From Streptomyces lavendulae subsp. lavendulae (GTDB lineage Bacteria; Actinomycetota; Actinomycetes; Streptomycetales; Streptomycetaceae): 64,000 bases of DNA. Location: assembly GCF_002803845.1 (NCBI RefSeq), contig NZ_CP024985.1:5591501-5655500 (forward strand), given 5' to 3'. A program made the translations under genes and the position numbers. This document shows, piece by piece, positions 1 to 7,952 of this stretch. Within the stretch, counting starts at the first letter, position 1, and each line of letters starts with the position of its first letter. The notes under the pieces were generated by a model. That model saw only the letters and a program-made list of their open reading frames with translations, had not been told where the DNA came from and searched no databases.

Positions 1-33
1 GAAACCGCCCGTCCGCACCACTTCGATCCGCAT
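1..33 (-). CDS. Emfourin-type protealysin inhibitor, N-terminal fragment (cut by window edge)
   Basis: Only the first 11 codons are present (MRIEVVRTGGF), read on the minus strand from the ATG at 33. Emfourins are small cytoplasmic inhibitors of protealysin-like M4 proteases, and their genes lie directly downstream of the protease gene. This fragment starts 27 nt after the stop of the M4 protease on the same strand, and its start resembles what I recall of actinobacterial emfourins. The identity rests on this short match and on position, so the rest of the gene is needed. An AAGAAGG stretch just before the ATG could be the ribosome binding site. Confidence 0.6.
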   Translation of the reverse strand, partial: MRIEVVRTGGF

Positions 34-60
34 GCGGCCTTCTTACCCCAGGAGGGCCCG

Positions 61-1140
61 CTACCCCAGACCGACGGCCGACCACGCCTTCTGGAGGGCC
101 TGGTGCTCGGCGCCGCCCTCCCCGTAGCGGGCGACGGCCGCCGCCGTGGACAGCCGCGCGAAGGCCGCGAAGTCGGCCCGCGCCTCCAGCTGTCCGCCCG
201 TGAGGGCGTCGTACCAGATCTGCCCGGCCCGCTCCCAGGCCTTGCCGCCGAGCTCGCTCGCCACGATGTAGAAGGCGTGGTTGGGGATGCCGGAGTTGAT
301 GTGGACCCCGCCGTTGTCGCGCGAGGTGGTGACGTAGCCGTCCATCGTGGCGGGCTGGGGGTCCTTGCCGAGCTCGTCGTCGTCGTACGCCGTGCCGGGC
401 GCCTTCATCGAGCGCAGCGCGACCCCGGTCACGTTCGGGCCGAGCAGCCCGGCGCCGATCAGCCAGTCCGCCTCGTCGGCGTTCTGGCCGAGGGAGTACT
501 GCTTGATCAGCGAGCCGAACACGTCGGACATCGACTCGTTGAGGGCCCCGGACTGGCCGTGGTAGTCGAGGTTGGCCGTGTACTGGGTGACCCCGTGGGT
601 CAGCTCGTGCCCGATCACGTCCACCGACACGGTGAAGTCGAGGAACAGATCGCCGTCGCCGTCGCCGAAGACCATCTGCTGCCCGTCCCAGAAGGCGTTG
701 TTGTAGTCCTGGCCGTAGTGCACGCTCGCGTCCAGCGGGAGCCCCGAGCCGTCGATCGAGCGCCGCCCGAACCCCTTGAGGAACAGGTCGTACGTCGCCC
801 CCAGCCCGGAGTAGGCGCGGTTCACGGTGGCGTCCTTGCTCGGCTCGGCCCCCTCCGCGCGGACCTTCTTGCCGGGCAGCCGGGTGCGGTGCTGGGAGTC
901 GTAGATCGTCCGCCGGGGCCCGTCGGCCGCGGGCGCCTCCGGCGCGGGCGGGGCGATCCCCCGGACGGCGCTGATCCGGCGCCGGGTCCGCAGGGAGGCG
1001 TCCAGCTCCAGGGTGCGCTGCGCGGCGTCGGCGCGGGCGGAGTCCGCGGACCGGGCGGCCCGGTCGAGCAGGTGCGGCGGCACGACGGTGCAGAAGACGG
1101 GGTGGAGGCGGGCGTGGTCAGGGGTGTGGGAGGCATCCAT
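61..1140 (-). CDS. Protealysin-like M4 family zinc metallopeptidase
   Basis: A 359-residue thermolysin-family endopeptidase. The zinc site is visible: HELTH near residues 178-182 and the third ligand in NESMSD near 202; the active-site His lies in GGVHINSG. There is no signal peptide. Instead the N-terminus has a short propeptide with the motif VVPPHLL near residues 19-25, the kind of Pro-Pro motif that marks protealysin-like proteins rather than secreted thermolysins. Start chosen at the ATG at 1140, because a CACATT -10-like hexamer lies 6 nt upstream; an ATG at 1188 is in frame but has no ribosome binding site. It probably forms an operon with the downstream inhibitor and acts in the cytoplasm or is exported by an unusual route. 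Confidence 0.88.
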   Translation of the reverse strand: MDASHTPDHARLHPVFCTVVPPHLLDRAARSADSARADAAQRTLELDASLRTRRRISAVRGIAPPAPEAPAADGPRRTIYDSQHRTRLPGKKVRAEGAEPSKDATVNRAYSGLGATYDLFLKGFGRRSIDGSGLPLDASVHYGQDYNNAFWDGQQMVFGDGDGDLFLDFTVSVDVIGHELTHGVTQYTANLDYHGQSGALNESMSDVFGSLIKQYSLGQNADEADWLIGAGLLGPNVTGVALRSMKAPGTAYDDDELGKDPQPATMDGYVTTSRDNGGVHINSGIPNHAFYIVASELGGKAWERAGQIWYDALTGGQLEARADFAAFARLSTAAAVARYGEGGAEHQALQKAWSAVGLG

Positions 1141-1297
1141 GCCGGAAATGTGGCAGTGGGTCACCCCGATGTCACTAGCCGCAACCATGATTCATTCGAC
1201 TGTCTGAAAGCCGTCATGCCGCGTTGACGGATCCGCCGGACCTCACAGGAGAGACCGAGGTATAACTCACAAAGGGTGCAAATCGGACGTGCGGGTC

Positions 1298-1345
1298 TTG
1301 CATACTGAAACAGGTCCTCGCGATACGGCGCGGCTCGGCTAGGCT
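1298..1345 (+). promoter_or_regulatory. Possible promoter region of leuA
   Basis: TTGCAT at 1298-1303 is followed after 18 bp by GATACG, and a TAGGCT hexamer typical of streptomycete -10 boxes lies at 1340-1345. Use of the second would place transcription start almost at the leader-peptide ATG (1355), making the leader peptide leaderless. Which one is used cannot be told from sequence. Confidence 0.35.
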
Positions 1346-1354
1346 CGGCCCATC

Positions 1355-1402
1355 ATGCGTTTCGGGCTGCTTCTCCTTAGCTGCCGCGGCGAGGGTCTGT
1401 AG
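1355..1402 (+). CDS. leuA leader peptide (attenuator peptide)
   Basis: A 15-codon reading frame encoding MRFGLLLLSCRGEGL, ending in TAG. It has four consecutive leucine codons (CTG CTT CTC CTT), including CTT codons that are uncommon in this genome. It lies 103 bp upstream of leuA, so ribosome stalling at low leucyl-tRNA can regulate leuA. Leader peptides with a leucine run followed by SCRGEG are a recurring feature upstream of actinobacterial leuA. The codons for C-R-G-E-G also form the 5' arm of the hairpin at 1384-1427. Confidence 0.8.
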   Translation: MRFGLLLLSCRGEGL

Positions 1403-1427
1403 TCGTAGGCCGACCCCCTCCCCGCGG
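1384..1427 (+). promoter_or_regulatory. leuA attenuator hairpin overlapping the leader peptide
   Basis: CCGCGGCGAGGG (1384-1395) pairs with CCCTCCCCGCGG (1416-1427) over 12 positions with one mismatch, across a 20-nt loop that contains the leader stop codon. A ribosome paused on the leucine codons just upstream would leave the arm free, whereas one reaching the stop codon would cover it. This fits translation-dependent control of leuA. No long U-tract follows, so control of leuA translation or Rho-dependent termination is as likely as intrinsic termination. Confidence 0.6.
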
Positions 1428-1505
1428 AGTTTGGTGTTGCGGTTTTCACTACCGCCGTCGGCCGTCCCAGCGAACTACACGCGGACACGCGAGGAGCCCA
1501 ACGCC

Positions 1506-3269
1506 ATGAGCCAGCAGCCTTTTGTCGGTCGCCCCACGCCCATCACGAACGCGACCCACTCCCAGAAGCCCTCCGGCATGCCGATCCACAAGTACGGCCG
1601 GTACGAGCAGGTGGACATCCCCGACCGCACCTGGCCGGACGCCCGCGTCACCAAGGCCCCCCGCTGGCTCTCCACCGACCTGCGCGACGGCAACCAGTCG
1701 CTGATCGACCCGATGACCCCCGCCCGCAAGCGCGAGATGTTCGACCTGCTGGTGCGCATGGGCTACAAGGAGATCGAGGTCGGCTTCCCCTCCTCCGGCG
1801 AGACCGACTTCGCCTTCGTCCGCTCGATCATCGAAGAGGGCGCGATCCCGGACGACGTCACCATCTCCGTACTGACCCAGGCCCGCGAGGACCTGATCGA
1901 GCGGACCGTGGAGTCGCTGGTCGGCGCCAAGCGCGCCACCGTGCACCTGTACAACGCCACCGCCCCCACCTTCCGCCGCGTGGTCTTCCGCGGCTCGAAG
2001 GAGCAGATCAAGCAGATCGCCGTCGACGGCACCCGCCTGGTCATGGAGTACGCCGAGAAGCTGCTGGGCCCCGAGACCACCTTCGGCTACCAGTACAGCC
2101 CGGAGATCTTCACCGACACCGAGCTGGACTTCGCCCTGGAGGTCTGCGAGGCCGTCTGCGACGTCTGGCAGCCGGCCGAGGGCCGCGAGATCATCCTGAA
2201 CCTGCCCGCCACCGTGGAGCGCTCGACGCCGTCCACCCACGCGGACCGCTTCGAGTGGATGGCCCGCAACCTGACCCGCCGCGAGCACATCTGCATCTCC
2301 GTGCACCCCCACAACGACCGCGGCACCGCCGTCGCCGCCGCCGAGCTGGCCCTGATGGCCGGCGCCGACCGCATCGAGGGCTGCCTGTTCGGGCAGGGCG
2401 AGCGCACCGGCAACGTCGACCTGATCACGCTGGGCATGAACCTGTTCTCCCAGGGCATCGACCCGCAGATCGACTTCTCGCAGATCGACGAGATCCGTCG
2501 CACCAGCGAGTACTGCAACCAGATGGAGGTCCACCCGCGCCACCCCTACGCGGGCGACCTGGTCTACACCGCCTTCTCCGGCTCCCACCAGGACGCCATC
2601 AAGAAGGGCTTCGACGCCATGGAGGCCGACGCGGCCGCCCGGGGCAAGACCGTCGACGACATCGAGTGGGCCGTGCCGTACCTGCCCATCGACCCGAAGG
2701 ACGTCGGCCGTTCCTACGAGGCGGTCATCCGCGTCAACTCGCAGTCCGGCAAGGGCGGCATCGCCTACGTCCTGAAGAACGACCACAAGCTGGACCTGCC
2801 GCGCCGCATGCAGATCGAGTTCTCCCGGATCATCCAGGCCAAGACCGACGCCGAGGGCGGCGAGGTCACGCCGAAGGCCATCTGGGACGTGTTCTCCGAC
2901 GAGTACCTGCCCAACCCCGAGAACCCGTGGGGCCGCATCCAGCTGCGCTCCGGCTCGACCGCCACCGACAAGGACGGCACCGACACGCTGACCGTCGAGG
3001 CGGTCGTGGACGGCGTGGAGACGGTCCTGAACGGCACCGGCAACGGTCCGATCTCGGCCTTCTTCGACGCGCTGGCCGGCATCGGCGTCGACGCCCGCCT
3101 GCTGGACTACACCGAGCACACCATGAGCGAGGGCGCCTCCGCCGTGGCCGCCTCGTACATCGAGTGCGCGATCGACGGCCGCGTCCTGTGGGGCATCGGC
3201 ATCGACGCCAACACCACCCGCGCCTCCCTGAAGGCGGTCATCTCCGCCGTCAACCGCGCGGGCCGCTGA
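1506..3269 (+). CDS. leuA: 2-isopropylmalate synthase
   Basis: A 587-residue enzyme that condenses acetyl-CoA with 2-oxoisovalerate, the first committed step of leucine synthesis. The HMGL-like TIM barrel shows the metal and substrate motif STDLRDGNQS near the N-terminus, then EVGFPSSG and the HPHNDRGTA metal-binding motif. The C-terminal third is the LeuA allosteric domain that senses leucine. The length matches the long actinobacterial type. Start at the ATG at 1506, with GGAG about 10 nt upstream; an upstream in-frame GTG lies inside the leader region and is not favoured. The gene follows a leucine leader peptide, is transcribed alone and ends at a strong hairpin. Confidence 0.97.
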   Translation: MSQQPFVGRPTPITNATHSQKPSGMPIHKYGRYEQVDIPDRTWPDARVTKAPRWLSTDLRDGNQSLIDPMTPARKREMFDLLVRMGYKEIEVGFPSSGETDFAFVRSIIEEGAIPDDVTISVLTQAREDLIERTVESLVGAKRATVHLYNATAPTFRRVVFRGSKEQIKQIAVDGTRLVMEYAEKLLGPETTFGYQYSPEIFTDTELDFALEVCEAVCDVWQPAEGREIILNLPATVERSTPSTHADRFEWMARNLTRREHICISVHPHNDRGTAVAAAELALMAGADRIEGCLFGQGERTGNVDLITLGMNLFSQGIDPQIDFSQIDEIRRTSEYCNQMEVHPRHPYAGDLVYTAFSGSHQDAIKKGFDAMEADAAARGKTVDDIEWAVPYLPIDPKDVGRSYEAVIRVNSQSGKGGIAYVLKNDHKLDLPRRMQIEFSRIIQAKTDAEGGEVTPKAIWDVFSDEYLPNPENPWGRIQLRSGSTATDKDGTDTLTVEAVVDGVETVLNGTGNGPISAFFDALAGIGVDARLLDYTEHTMSEGASAVAASYIECAIDGRVLWGIGIDANTTRASLKAVISAVNRAGR

Positions 3270-3293
3270 CACCCCGTACGACCCTCGTACGAG

Positions 3294-3328
3294 AACCCCG
3301 CCCCCCGCCGCAGCGCGGGGGCGGGGTT
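3294..3328. terminator. Bidirectional terminator between leuA and the SDR gene
   Basis: AACCCCGCCCCC and GGGGGCGGGGTT form a long GC-rich stem around a short GC-rich loop, flanked by A and T pairs on the two sides. It lies between two convergent genes and can serve both. Confidence 0.8.
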
Positions 3329-3355
3329 CCGCCGTTCCGGGAGCCGCGGGGACCC

Positions 3356-4114
3356 TCAGCGGGCCAGGTAGCCGCCGTCGACCGGGAGGACCGCGCCGGT
3401 CACGAAGGACGCCGCGTCCGAGGCGAGGAACGCGATGACCCGGGCCACCTCCTCCGGCTCGCCCAGCCGCCCCATCGGATGGGCGGCGGTCACCTCGGCC
3501 AGGTACTCCGGCCCGCCCGGCTCGTCCGCCAGCGCGATCACCCGCTCCGTGCGGATGGTTCCGGGTGCCACCGCGTTGACGCGGATCCCGTGCGCCGCCC
3601 ACTCCACCGCCAGGTGCTTGGTCAGCCCGGAGGCCACGAACTTCGCGGGCCCGTACGCCGCCTGGCGGGCCTGCCCGGCCACTCCCGAGATCGAGGACAC
3701 GCACACCAGCGCCCCGCCGGGACGGGGCTGCGCGATCATCGCCTCGATGGCGTACTTGCAGGTCAGGAACATCCCCCGGCCGTCGACGGCCATCACGTGG
3801 TCCCAGTCCTCGGGACTGGTCTCCCGTACGTCCGAGAGAGGGAGCACCCCGGCGTTCGCCACGGCGACGTCGAGGCGGCCGTAGGCGCCGACCGCCGCCT
3901 CGACCATCGCGCGGTTGGCCGCGGGATCGGACACGTCGCCGGTGACGACCGTGATGCCCCGGCCCTCACCGGCCAGTTCCGCGCGCAGGGACTCCAGGCC
4001 GCCGGCGTTGACGTCGGCGGCGGTCAGCCGGGCCCCCGAGCGGGCCAGCAGCAGGGACGTGGCCCGGCCGATGCCGCTCGCGGCACCGGTGACCAGACAG
4101 GACTTCTCGTTCAT
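3356..4114 (-). CDS. SDR family NAD(P)-dependent oxidoreductase
   Basis: A 252-residue classical short-chain dehydrogenase. The N-terminal TGAASGIGRA is the TGxxxGxG cofactor loop, NAGV is the central motif, and the catalytic Ser, Tyr and Lys lie in CVSSISGV and AAYGPAKF. The C-terminal DGGYLAR ends like many SDRs. Substrate is unknown. Start at the ATG at 4114, which has TACCCT 7 nt upstream and no Shine-Dalgarno sequence, so a leaderless mRNA is likely. It is convergent with leuA and divergent from the TerB-like gene, and belongs to no visible operon. Confidence 0.9.
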   Translation of the reverse strand: MNEKSCLVTGAASGIGRATSLLLARSGARLTAADVNAGGLESLRAELAGEGRGITVVTGDVSDPAANRAMVEAAVGAYGRLDVAVANAGVLPLSDVRETSPEDWDHVMAVDGRGMFLTCKYAIEAMIAQPRPGGALVCVSSISGVAGQARQAAYGPAKFVASGLTKHLAVEWAAHGIRVNAVAPGTIRTERVIALADEPGGPEYLAEVTAAHPMGRLGEPEEVARVIAFLASDAASFVTGAVLPVDGGYLAR

Positions 4115-4219
4115 GGCGCCGAGGGTAGGGACTGCGGGAAGGCCCCGGGGGCGCACACGGCGGCGGGGGCGCAACTCGGCCAACTGCGCGCCCCCGTCCC
4201 ATGTTGTCTTGTCACACGA

Positions 4220-4249
4220 CTGACGCATCCTCACCGATGTGGCTAACAT
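4220..4249 (+). promoter_or_regulatory. Candidate promoter of the TerB-like gene
   Basis: CTGACG and TAACAT are separated by 18 bp, resembling a sigma-70 type promoter, and end 44 nt before the GTG start of the next gene. Confidence 0.4.
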
Positions 4250-4293
4250 CACGCCAACCCGGCGATGTTGCCGGAAGGTGACGGAGGTGCGAC

Positions 4294-4989
4294 GTGCTGC
4301 CAGTTCGGGGTGGGGACGGCCGGAAGCTGACGGCCTGGGGCATCCGTACCACCTGGAGCACCGTGGGCGACGGGGAGTTCTTCTGCCCCGGCTGCGGCGG
4401 TGACCGCAACTACCGCCGGCGCACCGGGCGCCGCCGCTTCACCGTGCTCGGAGTGCCGCTGCTGCCGCGCGGGGACGCGGGGCCCGTCGTCGAGTGCCAG
4501 GCCTGCCGGGACCGCTTCGACACCGACGTGCTCGACCACCTCACCACCACCCGCTTCTCCGCCCTGCTGCGCGACGCCGCGCACACGGTGGCCCTCGCCG
4601 TACTGGCGGCCGGCGGTACCTCCTCGCGCAGCGCGCTGGAGGCCGCCGTGACGGCCGTACGGACCGCCGGGTTCCAGGACTGCACCGAGGAGCAGCTGGA
4701 GTCCATGGTGGAGGCCCTGGCCACCGACGAGGGCCGGCTCGGGCTCTACGACGGGCCCGAGTGCTGCGGGGCCGCCCTGTCGATAGAGCTCCACGAGGCG
4801 CTGGAACCGCTGGCCCCGCACCTGGCCGGACCGGGCCGCGCATCGGTCCTGCTCCAGGGCGCCCGGATCGCCCTCGCGGACGGGCCGTACATCCCGGCCG
4901 AGCGCGAGGTGCTGGCCACCGTCGGCGCCGCGCTGCGCATGGACGCGGACGAGGTGGCCCGGCTGCTGTCGGCGGTGCGGGCGCCGTAG
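4294..4989 (+). CDS. TerB-like protein with N-terminal zinc ribbon
   Basis: A 231-residue protein. The N-terminal part has CPGCGG and CQACRD pairs, a zinc ribbon of about residues 30-75. The remainder is all-helical, with the acidic ALADGPYIPAERE pattern typical of TerB-fold (tellurite resistance B / DjlA N-terminal) domains, in which conserved acidic residues bind metal. Start is the GTG at 4294 with GGAGGT 5 nt upstream. The TerB label comes from family resemblance; a real role in tellurite resistance is not implied, because no other ter genes are near. It ends at a perfect 14-bp hairpin. Confidence 0.75.
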   Translation: MLPVRGGDGRKLTAWGIRTTWSTVGDGEFFCPGCGGDRNYRRRTGRRRFTVLGVPLLPRGDAGPVVECQACRDRFDTDVLDHLTTTRFSALLRDAAHTVALAVLAAGGTSSRSALEAAVTAVRTAGFQDCTEEQLESMVEALATDEGRLGLYDGPECCGAALSIELHEALEPLAPHLAGPGRASVLLQGARIALADGPYIPAEREVLATVGAALRMDADEVARLLSAVRAP

Positions 4990-5010
4990 CGCACGCGCGT
5001 ACGAGGGCCA

Positions 5011-5041
5011 GGGCCCGGCCGGGGCTGCCCCGGCCGGGCCC
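5011..5041 (+). terminator. Terminator hairpin after the TerB-like gene
   Basis: GGGCCCGGCCGGGG and CCCCGGCCGGGCCC form a perfect 14-bp stem with a 3-nt loop. There is no U-tract, as is common in streptomycete terminators. Confidence 0.75.
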
Positions 5042-5585
5042 CCGTGCGTTCCGGGGCCCGCGGAGGGCCCCACGGCGGGCTCCGGCGGCCCCGGAGGAGG
5101 TAACGATCCGGCCTCACGGCGGTGAACCGGGGCCCCACGGGATCCGTGCCACGGGGTGGAAGTGCTCCCTCCTCATCCGGCCATCCAGCATGCGGACGGC
5201 CGAAATCATGCGCTCCCCTTTGCCGCGCCGAAGCCCCTCGCCGACGTCCGGGCACGTCAGAGGCCGTGCGCTTCGCTGCCGCACGGTCGCGGCGGGGCTT
5301 TGCGGAGCCCGGGGCCTTACCTCCGTCGCCACGCTCGCACCATTGGCGGAACCTCCAGATCGGCCGTCCCGGGACGTCAACACTTTGTAGAAGTCGACGA
5401 TATGTGTGAGCACTTCCACAGGCGTTCAATTCCGGTCACACGACGAGACGCCGCCGGAAACACAGCGGGGCTTCGATCTCCGTGTTCCCCCTGACGACCC
5501 CGGCGGACCAACGGGTTAGCGACCCACTCCGACCAGGGACAACCAGCTTCCTCTCAATTACCTACCTTTGAAGGGCAAGGCAGAG
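5042..5585. other. Long intergenic region upstream of the NCS2 permease
   Basis: 544 bp with no convincing gene; reading frames here have poor codon bias and no ribosome binding site. The last 200 bp are less GC-rich than the flanks and contain TTGTAG, GATATG and TTAGCG stretches, so the permease promoter and a long 5' leader probably lie here. A purine-responsive repressor site is possible, but I see no clear inverted repeat longer than 5 bp per arm. Confidence 0.4.
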
Positions 5586-7100
5586 ATGGCACGTGTCGCC
5601 GCCCGGCTTTCCGTCAACGGAGAGCAGAGCTCGCACCCGGTCGACGAGGTGCTCCCCCTCCCCAAGCTCGCGCTGTACGGCTTCCAGCACGTACTCGCCT
5701 TCTACGCCGGCGCGGTGATCGTCCCGATCATCGTCGGCAGCGCACTGAAGCTGAGCCCGGAACAGCTGGTCTACCTGATCAACGCGGATCTCTTCACCTG
5801 CGGCATCGCCTCGATCATCCAGGCCTGGGGCATCGGCCGGGTCGGCGCGCGGCTCCCGCTGATCCAGGGCGTGACCTTCACGGCGGTCTCGCCGATGATC
5901 GCCATCGGCCTCGGCGCCGGCGGCGGCACCGCCGCCCTGCTGGTCATCTACGGCGCCGTCATCACGGCGGGTCTGGCCACCTTCGCCTTCGCCTGGCTGC
6001 CCGCCAAGGCGTTCCGCGCGGTCATGCGGCTCTTCCCGCCGGTGGTCACCGGCACGGTCATCACGGTCCTCGGCATCGTCCTGATCCCGGTCGGCCTCAA
6101 GGACGCGGCCGGCGGCGCCCCGACGATCGCCGACGGCGGCGTCCCCACGCAGCTGGCCTACGCCGGCGCCACCATGCTCTTCATCCTCGTCCTGATGAAG
6201 TTCGGCGGACCGTTCCTGCGCAGCATCAGCATCCTGCTCGGCCTGGTCGGCGGCACCGCGGCGGCCTTCCTCCTCGGCGACGCGAAGTTCGCCAGCGTCG
6301 GGCAGTCCGACTGGATCGGCGTCACCACGCCCTTCCACTTCGGCGCCCCGAAGTTCGAATGGTTCCCGGTCCTCCTCATGCTGATCGTCATGCTGATCAC
6401 CATGGTCGAGACCACCGGTGACACGTACGCGGTCGGCGACATCGTCGGCAAGGAGGTCGACAGCGAGACCGTGGCCCGGGCCCTGCGTGCCGACGGCGCC
6501 GCCACCGCCCTGGGCGGCATCCTGAACTCCTTCCCCTACGTGGCCTTCGCCGAGAACGTCGGCCTGGTGCGGATGACCAAGGTCAAGAGCCGCTTCGTGG
6601 TCGTGGCCGCCGGCGCCTTCATGATCGTGCTCGGCCTGATCCCCAAGGCCGCCGCGATCGTCGCCTCCGTCCCGCCGGGCGTCCTGGGCGGCGCCGCCAC
6701 CGTGATGTTCGGCATGGTCGCCCTGGCCGGTATCCAGACCCTCGCCAAGGTGGACCTCAAGGAGGAGAAGAACGCCCTGATCGTCGGCGTCTCGCTGGCC
6801 TTCGCGCTCTTCCCCGCCACGGTTCCGGCCTACTTCGACAAGCACGTCGGCCCGGACGTCTCCTCGCTCCTCAACAGTGGTGTCACCCTCGGTGCCACGG
6901 CCGCCATCCTCCTCAACCTGGTCTTCAACGGCCTGGCCAAGGACGAGGCCCGGTCCGCCCCGCCGGCCGGGCCGGCCGCCCCGCCGGTCGAGCTGCCCGC
7001 CCAGCCGGTGGCGGCCCCGGCCGGGGCCGAGAAGGCCGAGAAGGCCGAGAAGGCCGAGAAGGCCGTGACGGCCGACGGGGCCGGAACCACCGCCCCCTGA
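5586..7100 (+). CDS. NCS2 family nucleobase:cation symporter (xanthine/uracil permease type)
   Basis: A 504-residue integral membrane transporter of the xanthine/uracil/ascorbate permease family. It starts with LPKLALYGFQHVLAFYAGAV, the conserved first segment with the QH pair, and contains the VETTGDTYAVG substrate-site motif and the FAENVGLVRMTKV signature. About 14 membrane segments follow. Purine (xanthine or urate) import is more likely than uracil, but this is not proven. Start at the ATG at 5586, with AAGG 8 nt upstream. The C-terminal tail is odd: four tandem copies of GAGAAGGCC encode EKA repeats in the predicted cytoplasmic end. Confidence 0.9.
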   Translation: MARVAARLSVNGEQSSHPVDEVLPLPKLALYGFQHVLAFYAGAVIVPIIVGSALKLSPEQLVYLINADLFTCGIASIIQAWGIGRVGARLPLIQGVTFTAVSPMIAIGLGAGGGTAALLVIYGAVITAGLATFAFAWLPAKAFRAVMRLFPPVVTGTVITVLGIVLIPVGLKDAAGGAPTIADGGVPTQLAYAGATMLFILVLMKFGGPFLRSISILLGLVGGTAAAFLLGDAKFASVGQSDWIGVTTPFHFGAPKFEWFPVLLMLIVMLITMVETTGDTYAVGDIVGKEVDSETVARALRADGAATALGGILNSFPYVAFAENVGLVRMTKVKSRFVVVAAGAFMIVLGLIPKAAAIVASVPPGVLGGAATVMFGMVALAGIQTLAKVDLKEEKNALIVGVSLAFALFPATVPAYFDKHVGPDVSSLLNSGVTLGATAAILLNLVFNGLAKDEARSAPPAGPAAPPVELPAQPVAAPAGAEKAEKAEKAEKAVTADGAGTTAP

Positions 7101-7117
7101 TCCTCCCAAGGGGTGCC

Positions 7118-7149
7118 GCCCCCGCCCGGACCACGGTCCCGGCGGGGGC
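7118..7149 (+). terminator. Terminator after the permease gene
   Basis: GCCCCCGCC pairs with GGCGGGGGC, and the stem continues after one mismatch with GGAC/GTCC around a 4-nt loop. Confidence 0.75.
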
Positions 7150-7194
7150 GAGCGCTGTCCCCGGACGGGGTCGCGCACAGGCGACAATGGGCGC

Positions 7195-7941
7195 ATGAGT
7201 CTGTTCCGCGACGACGGCATCGTGCTGCGCACCCAGAAGCTGGGTGAGGCGGACCGCATCATCACGCTGCTCACCCGCGGTCACGGCCGCGTACGGGCCG
7301 TCGCCCGCGGGGTGCGCCGTACGAAGTCCAAGTTCGGCGCCGGGCTGGAACCTTTCTCCCACGCCGACGTGCAGTTCTTCGCCCGCGGCAGCGAGCTGAT
7401 CGGCCGCAGCCTGCCGCTGTGCACCCAGACCGAGATCATCGCCCCCTACGGCAACGGCATCGTCACCGACTACGCCCGCTACACCGCCGGCACCGCGATG
7501 CTGGAGACCGCCGAACGCTTCACCGAGAACGAGGGCGAACCCTCCGTCCAGCAGTACCTGCTGCTGGTCGGCGCCCTGCGCACCCTCGCACGCGGCGAAC
7601 ACGAACCCCACCTCATCCTCGACGCCTTCCTGCTGCGCTCCCTCGCCGTCAACGGCTACGCGCCCAGCTTCGAGGACTGCGCGAAGTGCGGGATCCACGG
7701 CCCCAACCGGCACTTCTCCGTCGCCGCGGGCGGGGTCATATGCGCGGACTGCCGCGTCCCCGGCTCCGTCGTACCCTCGTCGGAGGCCATCGCCCTGCTC
7801 AGCGCGCTGCTGACGGGAGACTGGAAACACGCGGACGCCTGCGAGGCGCGCCACGTGCGGGAGGGCAGCGGGCTGGTCTCGGCCTATTTGCACTGGCATC
7901 TGGAGCGCGGGCTACGCTCCCTGCGATACGTCGAGAAATAG
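7195..7941 (+). CDS. recO: DNA repair protein RecO
   Basis: A 248-residue recombination mediator that helps RecR load RecA on SSB-coated single-stranded DNA in the RecFOR pathway. The N-terminal OB-fold begins with the typical GIVLRTQKLGEADRI, and the zinc finger is CAKCG then CADC near residues 161-183. Start at the ATG at 7195: GACAAT lies 6 nt upstream and there is no ribosome binding site, so the mRNA is probably leaderless. uppS follows 11 bp downstream, and its ribosome binding site overlaps the recO stop codon, indicating an operon. Confidence 0.96.
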   Translation: MSLFRDDGIVLRTQKLGEADRIITLLTRGHGRVRAVARGVRRTKSKFGAGLEPFSHADVQFFARGSELIGRSLPLCTQTEIIAPYGNGIVTDYARYTAGTAMLETAERFTENEGEPSVQQYLLLVGALRTLARGEHEPHLILDAFLLRSLAVNGYAPSFEDCAKCGIHGPNRHFSVAAGGVICADCRVPGSVVPSSEAIALLSALLTGDWKHADACEARHVREGSGLVSAYLHWHLERGLRSLRYVEK

Positions 7942-7952
7942 GAGCTGGGCAC

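Noticed and set aside
103..1227. Long open frame antisense to the M4 protease
   Set aside because: It is the mirror of a gene with clear catalytic motifs; GC-rich DNA leaves such frames open, and its product is a Val/Gly/Arg-rich sequence with no domain.
1449..3704. 751-codon open frame antisense to leuA
   Set aside because: Overlaps leuA almost entirely, has no recognisable domain and no ribosome binding site.
5122..5494. Short frames in the gap before the NCS2 permease
   Set aside because: Poor codon bias and no start signals; more likely a promoter and leader region.
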